The position numbers were made by a program, and so were the translations under genes. This document shows positions 38,601-53,600 of a stretch of DNA of 64,000 nt, piece by piece (the stretch's first letter is position 1; every line of letters begins with the position of its first letter). The notes beneath the pieces are model-generated. The model saw nothing but the letters and a program-made list of their open reading frames with translations. It was not told the DNA's origin and ran no database searches. This DNA comes from Callaeas wilsoni (lineage: Eukaryota > Chordata > Aves > Passeriformes > Callaeidae): NCBI GenBank assembly GCA_013398955.1, contig VWPU01014922.1, positions 124,001-188,000 of the forward strand, written 5' to 3'.

Positions 38601-41600
38601 AGCCAGCCCATGGTTAAATGTACTTCGCCTGAATTTGTCAGAAACAAATGTACCATTTGAAGTAAATCATTCGGATTATCCATTATGGGAATCTACAATT
38701 GATACTTTTGCAAAAGCTGCTATTGAGAAAAAACTTACTGTGTTGAGATTAATTCAGTACATTCCACCCTTATAAAAGCTTAAAATAAGCCTTTGAAATC
38801 TTTTGTACTAAGCTAATGTGGTTTGGTTTTGTTTTTGTTTTGCTTTTTTTTATTTTTTTAACTGAGAGGAAAGCTTACAAGAACATTCAAGTTGTATAAA
38901 GAAAAAGCATTTAAAATCACTGAAAATCTATTAAATTCTGACTAAAGCTTCTCAGTTCAGTTAAGGTATTTAATAAATGGCCAGCATCCTTTTTCCAAAG
39001 TTATTGAATTTTTCTCTTTCACAGTTTTTGCTGTTAAATTATTTCTAAGTCATGCCCTGAATTAGTCCCTATAGATCTCCCAGAATACCATATCAAAGCA
39101 ACTGAAGAGAGAAGGAAAGGGAAAAGAAGAGAAAAGAGAAAAGACACTGGCTCACAGCTGTACTCTGAAAAATTATATTTTTTAATCATGAGTATCCTGA
39201 GCTGAATCTTAAGATTGTTTTTGGCCTTTGGTGTACACCTCTGTGTTTCTGAATAGGCAGTACATATCAACAAGTGAATATTTCCAGTAACAGTGGTCCT
39301 TCCTACATTACTTATCTTCTGTTGCAATACCTGTACTTAATCCTTATTATATTCCATTTATTTTAATTATTTGGTAAATCTCCTTATGAGGACCATTCTT
39401 CTAAGAATGTGCTAATTTTATGAGTACATGTTGGTAAAATCATTATTTCCTTTAGAAAGACCTTTATGTACTAAAAATGTCCCTCATTCATTTTTGCAAT
39501 TTGTTTATCCTTAGCAGGAGTCAAGAGAACCTTTTAGTGGATGTTAGAGGAAGTTGTAATGGATTGTAGAGGAAGGGAATATTGATTGAATATATGGATT
39601 CATGCTTATTCAGGAAGATAGTGAGATAATAGAACTAAATAATTGGCAAAAATGTGAACTGACTATTTAGGGTGTAAATTCTTCTGCACTCTAGACCTAG
39701 AAGACGACTTTCTTTTATTCACTCTTAAGGGCTAGATTAATTCGCTAATTGGCAAAGAGCTAGTACCACCTTCTCAGTCTCTCCTCTGGAAGTCTTTCAC
39801 TACTTCTGTTAGGCAGCATGACTGATCAACAAAGATGGATTTTTTCCCCATAGCCATTATCTAATTTTATTTTTTTTCATTTTCTTTTCTTTCTTCTCCT
39901 CCATAGTACATCTGATATATTCCTAAGGGAAAAGAAATATGCTTCTGACTAGTGCATTACTATATTTAAGATTCTGATTAAATGAAAAGAGAGCTAGAAA
40001 TTATCACTACTTTAATTTTGAAAAATTATTCTTGGCAAAAAACACAGTACTGTGACAAGAAGATCAAGTTATTAGTTACTATGACTGCAATATTAATTGA
40101 TTGCTAAGCTGAAATGCCATGGGCCATGTCTTACTTATTCCCACAAGTGTCAATGAAAGTTCTACTCACGGATTGAATAGAATTAAATAACCCAAGCCTC
40201 CCCCTCTCCTTCCCACGCATATCTCTTCCTCGTATTGCATCTACTTAACAAGCTAATGATATATGAGCAAAATAAGTGTATGTAACCCTGAAATTCTGAC
40301 TTTGTGTTGAAAAAGAAAGTATTTTCTGCGGCACATTTTGTTAGAAGTCTTTTTGTTGTTTTGTTTTTTAGCATTTTTGGGTGTTCCTTGTCTTTATGGA
40401 AGAAAAATGAAAGTGTGTGCCTTGGCATATATTAGTATATATATATATTTATTTAATTCAACTGGGATATTTGAATTCATGCCTCTCGACTGAATGAAGT
40501 TTATCTCTGTAAAGTTTTACTTTAAGACTGACCTTGGAACAACTATCCAGCTTTAAAATGCCCACAATCTCTGATCTTCAGGTTGGTTAATTTGGAGGCC
40601 GAGTCTATGGGCCTTGCAGTCACTCCATTCCAAATATTTGCTAAGCCACAGGCTGTAGCCTTGTGTTTGACAGCTATAGGCATGTGTCCATTAATTTGTC
40701 CTATGACATTTTTGAACCTATGTGACAGTTTGCATGTTTTGAAATGTCACAAAGTTATATCGCAGTCTACAAATTACATTTTGCAATTTACAGTTACAAG
40801 TTAGATTACAAAATCTTGCAAAAATCTCTGTGATATTTCATAGGAAATTTAGTGGTTTGACTGTGTGCCATTGTTTTGAACCTGTCTTTTGATTTTATTT
40901 CATCTTCATCCTTTCTTTTTTTTTAAGGTGTAGAATGGTAGAATGGGTTGGAGTGAGATGAATGACTAGCCCTTGTTTTCTCTCCTTAAATGTTGTTTCA
41001 GTTAGGCACCTGAAAGAAACGAATCCTTCTTGAGAAGTTATTAATCTTATGTGTTGAGGGATCTGTAAGATTTGGTGCTTGCAAATTAATTCTGTGTTGC
41101 TGTTGCTTTCCTAGATATTTAAGTTAGAGGAAGAGCCACTGAAACCCTCTCTCCTCCCTGGCATGTTGATCTCTCATCAGAGAGCAATGGCCTCATGAAA
41201 ATTACGGATCAAATGAACACTTATTTCAAATACTATTTTCTCTGTTCTGTCTTCATGAAGTAACTCCTGCTACTGTCATTTACAGGCTGAATAGTCTTCC
41301 TACTTTACAGATGAATGGTTAAAAAGATTAGAGAGACTAAAGTGTGTCTTTATAGTCTTAATTTGTACTCCAGCGGCTCATATTGCAGAGCTCAGGGCTT
41401 GGTCCCAAATTTAGATCTGCATCCGATTATAGCAAACTGATATAGTGCACTGCTTCCTGCTGCACAGGTGATGTGGAATATCCCAGCTGCATGCTCTGAG
41501 GCAGCCTAATGCCCATGGTCCTCTAACTGAGGGGATATTTTCATCTCATTTGAGCAACATTGGAATAGTTACAAAAATGTGTTTTGGGGATTATAAGTCT

Positions 41601-44600
41601 TTTTCCTTATTATATTAAAAACATATCAATGTCAAATATTCCTCAGAAATATAAATGTACTGATTTCTCCAGTGATATTTAATAACGGTGTTAGACTAGT
41701 ATGGATTTAACATAGTGGACTATAACATAGGTTTTAGTTTAGGGAGTAAAGCCAGTTTATAGCCTTTGACCTTTGGCCAGTCGCGGCCTTGGTTCAGTTT
41801 TGCAAGATAATTTGCTCAAATCCTTTCCTTCACATAACTCCTGCTCTTCCAAATTAAGTTTTTTACTTTTGACTGTTGTCCCGCTGTCAGAAAATTTCAT
41901 AATTCTTGTTCATTCTACACTTCTTGTACTCTATGTTAAAGAGCCTTCCTAGTCGGATAGTTCTATGCCTCTGAAAAATAGGAATGTTTTTGCTGTTCCT
42001 TCAGTAAACTGGGAAAGGATGAGAGGTGCATTTAATTTTTTTTTACCCCAGTTAAAAAATCTCACAAAATATACTGTCAGCCAGATGGGCTGGTGAAACT
42101 GAGCACAAACACTCTATGCTCACTGTTCACCAATAATTTGTATGATTCTTCTGACATGCTTCCTATTAGGCATCTTGCTATAATACCTCAGATAGCATTA
42201 AATTTATGTGGGGATTCTTTTGAACTATACTGCACTCAGACTTTCCTTAATCATCCACATTTTGGAAAGGCAACACTAGAGAAATAGATCTGTGTAATCA
42301 AATAATGCCTGCAATTCAACTGGTACCACTTTCAAGAAAATATTTTTAAAGGGCGGCATGCTTTGCGTATATTCAGGTAATGCAAGCTCTGGGGTTTCTT
42401 GCATAATTGAATGAAGGAAAAGTTGATATCTGACTAAATAAGGGATTTGATTCCTGGAAACCCCAGCAGTCTGAGTGATAAGGGCAAATAACTGTAAGAA
42501 AAAGACTTATAGAAGTGTGGAATGGAAGTGTTGAGTCTGTTTAAAGAGAATATTTAGTTACATGTTTCTTCTAAATAAACTGATGACCTCTAATTCACTT
42601 ATGTTGAAGTGAAGTTTCTTTTTAATATTTCTTCTATTTTGCAAGAGCTATATATAACTTTTCTAGCTTTTTGAACTCCTAACTGTGAAAGCTGACTTGC
42701 AATCCAATCTTGTATAATATCTTTACTGCTATGACTTTGTTACCCTGCCTTCAATAGGAATACAGATCTCTACATAGAAGGAATTAATTCTCTTTAATGC
42801 TTTTATTGTGCTGGAACACTGTGATGACCATGTGTACAGGGTGTTCATTGACATGCATTCACCACATCATTGCTATGTAGCATCATTTACTTTTGCATGT
42901 AAGTATCCAAACACTTCTTGTACCGTTTTGGGGGACAGATCAATAGACCGATGGTGTTCTCAGTTATAGCAGCAACCCTGCTGTCATTTCTGTCAGTTGC
43001 TGGTTTAGATGTCTTCTTGGGATTTTATAGCTCATTGATTACACTTCAATCCACCACAGCTCTGACAACTTTGTAGGAAAATCTTTTCTTGTCTTCAGTT
43101 GAATAACTTGCATTTTCTTGTCTTTTACCTTCTGGAACATGAGCGGTGGGAGAGAAACAAGATATCTGCCGTGCACAGCTTCCCCTTGGTCTCAGTCCAT
43201 CTGCCAGAGAAGACATTTAGTGATGTGCTGAGCTGGTTCTACAGTCAACCTCAACTCCTCTTAAATCAAGTTTTGTTAGCTGTTCCCCTGGCAGTACTAC
43301 TCTTGCTAGGTCTGAGGTCTTGTTGGTTACGTTGTATTAATTTTTTTGTAGGAAACTTTTGGACACTGAAGATGAACTCTCTGACATCCAGTCGGATTCG
43401 GTCCCGCTGGAAGTGCGGGACTGGTTAGCTTCTACATTCACGAGAGAAATGGGAATAGTGAAGAGGAGACCTGAGGAAAAGCCCAAATTCCGGAGCATTG
43501 TGCACGCTGTACAGGCTGGGATTTTTGTAGAAAGGTGAGAGCTTTGTTTTCTTGTTACAGCAAGTACTGCATTTAACCACAATGTCTGCCACTGAAGATC
43601 CTTTAAATGAAGGGATGAACCTGAAGCAAATCTTTGAGCCAGAATTTATGATTCAGTTTCTGCAGCCACTCTATTTTTCCATAAAGAATTTCAGATGAAA
43701 CCTCTAGAAGTCTCGTAAGCCTTGGAAAAGTTTGGGAATGGACTCAGTGGTTTTGTAACTTCTACACTAAATTGTACCCAAGACTGTTCTAACATTAAAG
43801 AGTAATATACCTGCAAAGGGGCTTTTCTCAGAACTTCATAAAAGATTACATGAATCTTTGGAATCAGACTCTTAAATAGATTCAAGTTATTTCATAAACT
43901 CTGAAAGACAAATTAAAAAAAGAGAAATTGTTCCAGTATGTTTTTATAGAATTGCTATTTCTTAATATTTTATTTGTTCTCTTAGGATGTACCGAAAAAC
44001 TTCGAGCATGGTTGGCTTGGCTTATCCAGCAGAAGTGATAGTCACATTTAAGGTGAAAGAAGTTTAATCATTGGAATTTGAATGTATTTGCACTTATGTT
44101 TAGTGACTTTTAAGGTCAAATGAATATTTTTCTACTGAACGTATCCTAGCCATAATTAGTACTACAGAACTGAACACACAGAACAAAGAAAATAATAGTT
44201 AGAAATTAAAAAATAACATGTGATTCTGATTAATTCTGATTTCATTTAGATCCTATTAGAGCAATAGAATGAAGTTTGTATAGAAATGCTTATAGAAATG
44301 TGAGACAGTTTTGTCAGCTCCCAGTGGTATCGTAATCAGCGTCTCAGACAGCAGCATTTGTTTCCTTTTTAGGAAAGAAAAAGGAGATAGTATTGGGATA
44401 GAGCTAATAAAAGAAGCTGAAGCTTATGGAACAAGTACAGTATTTTCTGTAAATTTAAGGTATTACTCTAGTTCAGCCAAAAGATGATCTTTTATAGTAA
44501 GCTGAGTTCCTATGTCTATGAATGCAGTTAAAACCTGGTATTTCTTGAAATGAAGTACCTCACTGTCTTCCCTGAAAGCCAAACACAGTTATATTATTCT

Positions 44601-47600
44601 TAAATTGCTTTCTGGTTAATGATATCAGTGTTAATGACATTGCATAATAGCCTGTTTGAAGGGTGATATTCAGATTAGCTCCATAAGGTTCTGTAGACAA
44701 CTTGTACCAAGAAAGTTAAACTTGAAAGATTAAGACCTTTGATTCAAAGCATGCAAAGTTGCCTCAGTCATGCTGCAAGTATTTTATTCCTAACTGACAC
44801 AATTGTTTTCATTGTTAATATTGAAGTAGCCATCAATATGTTACCTACATTAGGAGTTTGAAAGAGTTGGACAATAAAACCACCAAACTCTCCCTCTTCC
44901 TTCTAAAAAACTCTAAAGTATCTTTTCCAGTGATTAAATGGAAACCTAGTCAAATGGATGGAAAGGTAATGGTTTTTTGGTTTTGTTTTTTTTTTTTCTT
45001 TTTTTTTCTTTTCCCCTCATCTACAGGATGTTGATAAGTGGTCTTTTGACGTATTTGCCCTAAATGAAGCAAGTGGAGAACACAGTCTGAAATTTATGAT
45101 GTATGAGCTGTTAACCCGATATGACCTTTTGAGCCGTTTCAAGGTCAGGCACTAACCGTAAATAAAAATGTGTGTGCAAAAATACATGTGTCAAATTAAA
45201 AATACAAGAAAACCAGCATTGAAATGCTTTTTATTGTACAATGCAGTGTAGAATTTCAGAGATTATGGGAAATGAAAGATTGTAAAATGCCAATAGTTGT
45301 ACCAAATGAAACTTCTCCAAGAAAGTGCAAATTTTTCTGCAACCCAAAAAGTAGAAAGCTATGTAGACCCTTCTCATGTCATTTGTGTTACATAAATAGG
45401 TTATGTATACAGATTATTTACTCAGCAGGTCTGAACCAGTGTCCCACCTTTATGGACCAAAGATTACTAACAAGGCAGAAAACCATAGTTAGTCCTAAAT
45501 ACTTTTTTCGTGGTCTAGATCATAGTATGTTGATCACCACTGTGCAGGGGCTTCAGCTGAACTTTCCTCTCCTAAACAGCCTGGTGGAATATATAGAGAG
45601 AAAAATTGCTTTTCCAAGGTGTTTGTAGGGTTTTGCAATACAATATGGAGTCCTTATAGCCAACTTTGAAAGGCTGAGAAAAAAAAAGAATCAGAATGAT
45701 AAATTTATTGTTGTTATAGTACCAAATGAAAGTTCTCTTATAGTTTCAAAATCCCTTCACTGAATAAACTCCATGTTCTTTTTGAAGAGGCTGTGTCACT
45801 CTGAAGTTTTTTGAATATTTTAATTTTAGGCTGGTAACCCAGTTTTTTCCAACAAGCTTTGTATGCTTGAAGTCAGAACCACACCAGGGCTACCATTATA
45901 ACACAGCCATGAAATACACAATGCTACTGGCAGAGTGGGCTTAAGCCCATTCTCAGTCCCATTGTTTATGTTGCAGTTTTTTTAAATAAAGAAAAAATTA
46001 CTAAGGGAAATGTAATTTCATTAAATGGGTGATGTGATTTATCCCCAGGCAGCAAATAAGCACTACACAGTCCCTCACTTGCTCACTCCTCTCCCCAGCA
46101 GGATGGGGGAAAGAGAATTGGAGGCGTAAAAGTGAGAAAACTTGTGGGTTGAGATATGTACAGTTTAATAATGATGGTGATAATAATAATATAGAAAATT
46201 AATATTTAAGGGAGAAATAAAACCCAAGAAGAAATGATGCAAATGAGAGCAATTGCTGGGCAGGAGCTGAGCAGTGCCCAGGCAGTCCCCGGGCAGCAGC
46301 CCCCAGCCAGGCTCCCCCAGGCTGGTGTTGCTGGCCATGAGGCCGTGTGGAGTGTTGTCCCCTGGGTCGGGGTCCAGCTGTCCCGGCCGTGTCCCTTCCC
46401 AGCTTCTTGTGCACCCCAGCCTACGCAGTGGTGGGTGGGATGGGGAGCAGAAAAGGCCTTGGCTCTGCGTAATTGCTGCTCAGCAGTAACTAAAACATCC
46501 TGGAGTTATCAGCTCTGTTTACAGCACAAATCCAAAACATTGACCCATACCAGCTACTATGAAGAAAATTAACTCTATCCCCGCCAAAACCAGCACAATG
46601 CAAAAAATAAGTGGGACCAGATAGTACCTGTGCTTCACACATTGCCTGGGGAAAGTCATACTATGAGATTAAAGCAAACCCTGTCTCGAGCAAGGTAAAA
46701 CTGGTGAAGAAAGGAGATAATCATATTGTTAGACTGCTCTCTGTCATGCCTATATTGTATGTGCAATCTATGCATCCCTGGTGCAGACAGACATCTTGAA
46801 AACCATTTGGTTGATAGCTCTGCAGTGTCTTGTGCATGGTGTGTGTGAGAGGTGTAACACCTACAGAAGTTTCATGGAGACTCACTGGTGCATGTACGAT
46901 ATCAGACCTTTACATTTAAAATTTTTCTTTTATTGTTTGCCCACTAGATTCTATAGTATATTATTTGTGATTCATTTATTGCATGCTTGAATTCACAGCC
47001 GTTGCAGGAAAAAACCAATTATTTTAATATTTTCTTGTCTGTAGATCCCTGTTCCCAATCTTATTTCTTTTGCTGAAGCTCTTGAAGTTGGTTACAGCAA
47101 ATACAAAAATCCCTATCACAATTTGATCCATGCAGCTGACGTTACACAAACTGTGCATTACATAATGATTCACACTGGCATCATGGTAAGAAGTATTGTG
47201 AAGTTCAATTTACTTCTTTTCTCAGATTGCTGTTTTGAATAAATGTGTACATGTGTATTTTCTAAAGGAAAAAGCTCAGCTGAAATTTTTGCAGAGAGAT
47301 TCAAAACTACTGTTCAGGCTGTGAACTTTATTTCATTTTAACAGTTCTTCCAGGCTGAACTTCTCTCATTTCAGAGGGAAAGAGGAAGAAAAAAATCATC
47401 CTTAAAACCTTTTTGCTTTTCATCGCCTGGGTTTGGGTATTTTATATCATATTTAATGAGATAGATTTGCAGGAGTGGGCAGGTGAGAATTTTTTTACTT
47501 TCACATCAGAGCATGGGAGGTGTGATCAGGCAAGGAATCTTTAGTATCTACAGAGGTCCTGGCTGTTGAAAGATGTACTGAATCAGTGCAGGCTTAGGAT

Positions 47601-50600
47601 TATATCATCAAGGAAAGGCCTGGGTTGGAAGGGACATTAAAGATCCAACTCTGTTCCAACCGCCCTGCCACAGGCAAGGATACCTTCCACTAGACCAGGC
47701 TGCTCAAGGCCCCATCCAGCCTGGCCTTAAACTCTGAAACTGCTTTTTCCTTTAGTTTTTAACCTTCTTTAGGACTGCTCTTGCATACTCTATATGCCTA
47801 TAGTAGGCAGGCTATTGCATTTGCCTTGAAATATCACAATATTTGTAATTACTAATTTGAACTGAAATGAATCTGTGCAAGCATTTTTATTTCTAAACAC
47901 TTATCCAAAATTTAATACCAGCAGTGGAAGTCTCCTCACTATCAGCTTGCTAGGCAAAAGTAAATACTGACTGAAAGAAAATGAATGTTGCTGTCAATGG
48001 CTTTTTGATAATTTGTCTTCACTGTGAATACACTTGTTTAAACAAAACCCTAACGAACCAAAAAAACCCCAACAAATGAAACAGCTGGGAAGAAATAGTG
48101 TCTGATTTCTGTTTGCACAGCTAGGAAACAATTCCAGAAGACTTTGGAAAGGAAAAGTTTAAACCTGACTCTGGGTATTTTTGCTCCTATGTACACAATA
48201 AATGACAGTCAATCACTGATGTTAATCCCTTTCTCACTTAAAATGCCTTTGGCTTCAAGGTGGGCAAGGAAAGGTCCTCAGGCATTGCATGTTTTTATTC
48301 TACTGTTTGAAGGAAGTATTCTGCTTCTAAGTATCACGTGTTTAAAGCTGTATTTTAACTCCAGTACTACTTCTGAAGTGAAGCCTGAAGCCTTCACCAG
48401 CCAAGAATCCTTTTCAGATTGAGAAGTTTTCTTGAGAAAGGACTTCCATATCAGACTGAAGCAGAGGCTAGACAGCTCTTGCCAAGAGGAGTCCAAATCA
48501 AAATTTTTGTGTGCAATATTCACCTATCAAAAGAATATTTTAGTAAGAGAAAATTCTAGGAGATATTAGATCGTGGTTCCTACCCTAGCCTTGTCTTCTA
48601 CTGTAAGATTAACTGCAAGAGTTAAGTGATGTGAGCTATGTCTTTGTTGCAGGTGTGCACCTGAATCAGGAACTTAACAGGAGGAAAATCCTTTTGTTTT
48701 ATTATAAACATCCCTCTGGCCCGTTGTATCTGGGCCCCTCTGCCCTTCAAAAAAGACAGTAGCATTCAGATTTTCCTTGTGATGCCAGGACAAGTTTCGA
48801 ACTTCCAGAGCTCTCCTAGTAATTTTGGGACGTTTAGCCATTGATTAAACCACTTTGAAAGACACTTTGTGTATCTCTGAATACTGAATGAAGGAATCTG
48901 TTTCCTATTTGAATATCTGCTCCTTCACTGGGTGCACATGAGTGTGAGAAAGGCCTTTCCAACATGAGTTTTACAATATTAGCATCTTAACCTTCTAACT
49001 GCCTTAGATGTGATTTGGACAACTATTTTCAAAAATGTTTCGACTTTACTGCTGCAAAACCTCACTAATGTTGCAACACTGCTACAAAATATTTCTATAA
49101 AATAAGTCCAGGTTTAGTTCACATTTTAATTGCCAAATTATGATATTGAATTGTGATATTTCCCCACCCATGGCAGCGGGGCTTGGAACTAGATGATCTT
49201 TAAGGTCCCTTCTATCCCTAACCATTCTATGATTCTATGGTGCTATGATACTGGAAAGTTCTTGGAAAGATATCTAACTAGGACAACACTTAGTCAAGAG
49301 TGCCTTCAAACAGATGTATTTGCCAGGCAGAAGGAACATTTATGGAAATCAGTGTTTGAAAGAGGGCCTAGTGATTCTGCAGCTTGCAAAGTATTTCTCT
49401 CCCAAATGTCACTTGCAATTTGAGAAAGCATCAGTATCATGAAAACGTTCTATTTAACTTGCTGGATTTTTTTTCCTGTTGCCTGGTTAACCCTCCAGTA
49501 CCCTACTCAATAACAATTTGGCGTTTGCTTCGCAAGCCAATGGTTTTCAGAGCATGTCCATTGTAATGCTTTTTTTAAACTCCACTGTATTTCTAATACC
49601 TGGATTAGAGTAAATCTGATGCAATTCTAGATCAAATTCCTGTGGGGTTTTTTTGGTGTTTTTTTTGCAGATTGGTTTGCAATTTGAGGATTTTGTGCTG
49701 TCATTGTCTCTTATGGACCTGATACTGACTCCAAATCTTGCAAAGAGTTGCTGTCTTCCTTGTTTATTTCTGAAACACATACTGAAGCAAATGTTTCCAA
49801 AAGCTGGGGTTTAGGAAATCTTTTGCATGATTCCTGTTGTTGAGGTCATATGTTTTGTACCTTTTAAAGGAAGCTGGAAAACAGCCGTATTTTCACATTT
49901 GCCAAAAAAATTTGGCTAATCAGAGCTTATGATTCTCCACAAGCCCCTAGAGAAATTCTGGTGAAGAATAACACATATTCAGAGCTGCTGTTAAAGAAAT
50001 AAAATAATCATGATATTTTTCAAAAGTTGCTGTCTGTCTTAAGAAAGAAGATCCAGCCACCTCAGATCAATGTGTTAGAATGTTAGCTATCACAGATGGC
50101 ATACGGTCTATTAACCTTCCCAAGAGATTAAATCCCAGATGATGCAACTGAAATGTATAACTCAAGCTTGCGTTTATGAAGTTTTCATCTTTATAAAGGT
50201 TTAAGAATCCAAGTCCCAGGGAATACATCTTGTAAAGAACTTTTGAGTCATCGATCATCTTCCCACCATCCCTTTTCTCCTCCCACGTACCTGTGTTGCT
50301 CAAAGTAAAGGAAAAAATGTCTTTACTGCCAATAAGTGCATTGTGAGACTCCATTTCTTACCCAGTTTTTAATCCATCATGGTAAAAAAAAAATAGTTTC
50401 AAACAGAACTCATAAGTCGAAATGTATTTATTTACATATGAGCAACACATAATACTTCAATAGAAGATATAATTTATATTAGCTATTACACCTACAAGAT
50501 GTAGTATCTTTCAGGAGGGAAGCAGGTTTCACCTCTTCTCAGTCTTGCAGAGCCCCAATACTCATTTTTATCTCGCCCTTTCAGAAACACACTTATTAAC

Positions 50601-53600
50601 TGTCTCTCTAAGAGTTTTTTTCTACTTCCTTAGAAATCCTTCAGCTAAAGTAGTTCTCTGGTTCTCTGATGTGATTACTGATCTCAGTTTTGACTGTACA
50701 GCTAGTGTGTGTAGAATACTTGCCCTTCTCTATTAATGTATGATGTCTCTGTGTAGCCCATAGATGTTGTTTGTTGTTCTGCTTATGAATGCATTGTCTT
50801 GCAACTATTTTATTTGCTACAAAAGCTGACCTTTGAAAAGGAATCTTAAAGAAAAGTTTATGTTTAGCTTTCATTGCTAGTAATTTCTGTGTTTCTATTC
50901 TATTCAGTATGTTGAAACCATTGTGAAAGCCAGGACTGGGCATGGCCTGGTTTCTTGTGACACACATTATGATGAAGGTCATTGTTTCCATTTTTAGAAC
51001 TGCTTACAGTACATTCTCATTCCTCTGTCTCTGACCTTTCTAAACCTATACTGCCTCACCAATAGCCAGTACTTGTTCCTCAGCAGCCTTATTTTGTCAT
51101 GGAATGACCTATTTAATTATTCTCACATTGCTTATGAATCTTGACTCTTTCCTTTTTTCTTCTTTGAAGGAAGAACTACTATTGGCAACTTTTGCTACAT
51201 CTGACATCTGCATTTCATATGCATTAATACACACATGTGTGCATATTCAGGTGCATGAAGTTGAGATCATTCTTTGATCCTTTAGTACAGAAGCTTACTT
51301 GTACACCAAAAACATCTGAAATATGTGTGGAAATGCTTGACTGGCATTTGACTTCATCAGTCCTGTGACTGTGGGGGTTAATTATCATATGATTTTTCTG
51401 CCCCCATCTTTAGATGGAGTAAATTTTCTCCTCAAGGACTTTTTATCATTCAAGAAATAGAACTTGAAAGAAGATAACAGAGATTATTTTACAAACTGAG
51501 CAATACAGAACAGTCTCATTTAGCAAGAGTTATGAAAGGGCTCAAAACTCCAGGGTCTGCATTATTTTGTATACATGACCTACATTACCTTTTGTTCTAG
51601 CCTTATGCATACTAGCCTTATGTACTTCTTTTTTTTTTCCATCAGTACAAAGTAGGATAAAATTTAGAACAGAAAAATCTCCCATGGGCCTAATTTTAGT
51701 GCTATGTACACTGGTAAAATATAGATAATGCTAATTTTGTACCTTCAATTTATTATTAACTGTATATGTAGTTTACTGAAAGACAAACTATAACCTAAAC
51801 TTCATATACAGTTTTTTTAGATTAATATACTTATTAGATACATTCCAAATTAATGTAATTTGACAAGTGCCATATGTGGGCTAATGGATTAGATACTCAA
51901 GGCATTTGCAAAGTAAACTGTGTCATTCTTTTGATAAATTCTTATATTTTTGGCTGCCAATATTTACTTTGCTAGTGACCATAAGGATGTCAACTTGGTC
52001 TCAGAGAAATCATAAGTACAAGTATTTATTTTATTGTATAATACTGAAGTGTTATGGATATATAGTTATCTGGAGTAAGACAAGAGAAAAGTTTATTTAA
52101 GTTGAAGGTAATGCAAAATATTTTCAGTACTGTAGGGTTTAATCTGAGTTAGGCTATTATTGAAAATGTGACTATGATTTGTGTTTCATTTACCAGCACT
52201 GGCTCACAGAACTGGAAATTTTAGCAATGATCTTTGCAGCTGCCGTCCATGACTATGAACATACTGGGACCACAAACAATTTTCATATTCAGACAAGGTA
52301 AGTGAAGCGGTCTCCTAAGAGTCACATCTGGAGTCTGCAGTTCATTCAGTTCTTTTCTGAACTGTTTCATAACTCTTACCGATAAAGCCAGGAAGTAGCC
52401 AGGTCAATCCTGAATTTACAAATTTCTTCCTTGGCTTCTGTACAGTTAATGGAATCACTCACATGATCAATAACTGTGGAAAAATAATAAGATATCGCCA
52501 TAATGTCTGAAATCTATTTTGGAGCTGATATGTCAAGAGAAAATTTGAAAAGATTCAGAACATGCAGAACATGGACTTGAAACCCCTTCACCCCTCTAAA
52601 TGCTCACCTAAATTCTGATACTACTGACTCAAAAACTTCTTCTACTGTTTCCCCATAAAAATACCTTGTCACTTACAGCAATGTGCTTACATTTTGTTTC
52701 ACTCTGTGTACTAAACTTAGGGCGTCCTGGTGCAGAGGGAGAAACTTTCAAGTACAGCTTTAGAAATACCTAGCACGAGCCCTCTCCTAGCATGTCTTGA
52801 AAGCTGCTGCAGTAGATACGAAAAAGAAATCTAGAAAGGAATCCGGTTTGAAAGTTAGGCTAGCTGTATTCTCCTGCAGGTGCAGCGTGTCCTTCCAGCT
52901 GCTGGTCCTGTACAAAGGCATATAGTTCTCTCCCTTAAAATATTTTCATCTTATCAAAGGAAAATCCCTGACCAATCCATTACTGAGTGAAAAATGGTAC
53001 ATCTGATACTTAACCTAGTACAAACCACCTTCTTTTTCTCTTACACTAAACAATGCTTTGTTTTTAGTATCCTCAGTTGAGGAGTTTTCTTTAGCTGCTG
53101 TTTAAAAAAAAATTAGCATAGCACTGACATATTCTAAGAAAACAGCTGAGAGCTAGAAATATTATTACTTTGAACACAAGCATTCTCATGCTCACTTATA
53201 TGGATCAATTGCCCAATGATTACATTTAAATTAAATCTGTAACATAGCTTTTCTCCAAGATGGGGCTTTCAATAATGAAAAAATGCTAGATTTTCAGCTG
53301 AAATAAGGACACAATTCTTTACTCCCTCAGCATAGTCTGGCTAAAAATAAACTTCAGTTTGTAGTTCCAAGTTTATATTAGTTTTCTATTTTTGTCCTTA
53401 ATATTTTGCTATGAAATACTGCAAGAGTGGAAAACTAATTAAGCTGATAGCTTCTGAATTTTACTCAGACATACTTGCAAATAGGTATCTGTTATGTGGT
53501 ATAGCTCGTTCTTCTCTCCTTGTGTAACTCGGCCCTGATGTAGTATCCCAGGCTGTGATTCCAAGTGTCTTTTGCCTGAGGAAAACTGATGGAATGGCTG

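Larger units (their letters stand above)
47186..52196 (+). other. PDE1A: PDE1A intron, 5.0 kb
   Basis: GTAAGA donor, TTTACCAG acceptor. Contains two CR1 fragments in opposite orientations (47601 and 49161). Confidence 0.94.

Noticed and set aside
43099..43428. 109-codon frame overlapping a PDE1A exon
   Set aside because: It reads the exon in the wrong frame; the PDE1A frame is supported by homology and splice phase.
45224..45628. 134-codon open frame between two PDE1A exons
   Set aside because: No domain or homology recognised, no splice context in phase with the gene, and it is intronic; most likely chance.
46199..46572. Pro/Gly/Ala-rich open frames on both strands
   Set aside because: They lie within the ERVL-like LTR, which is non-coding.
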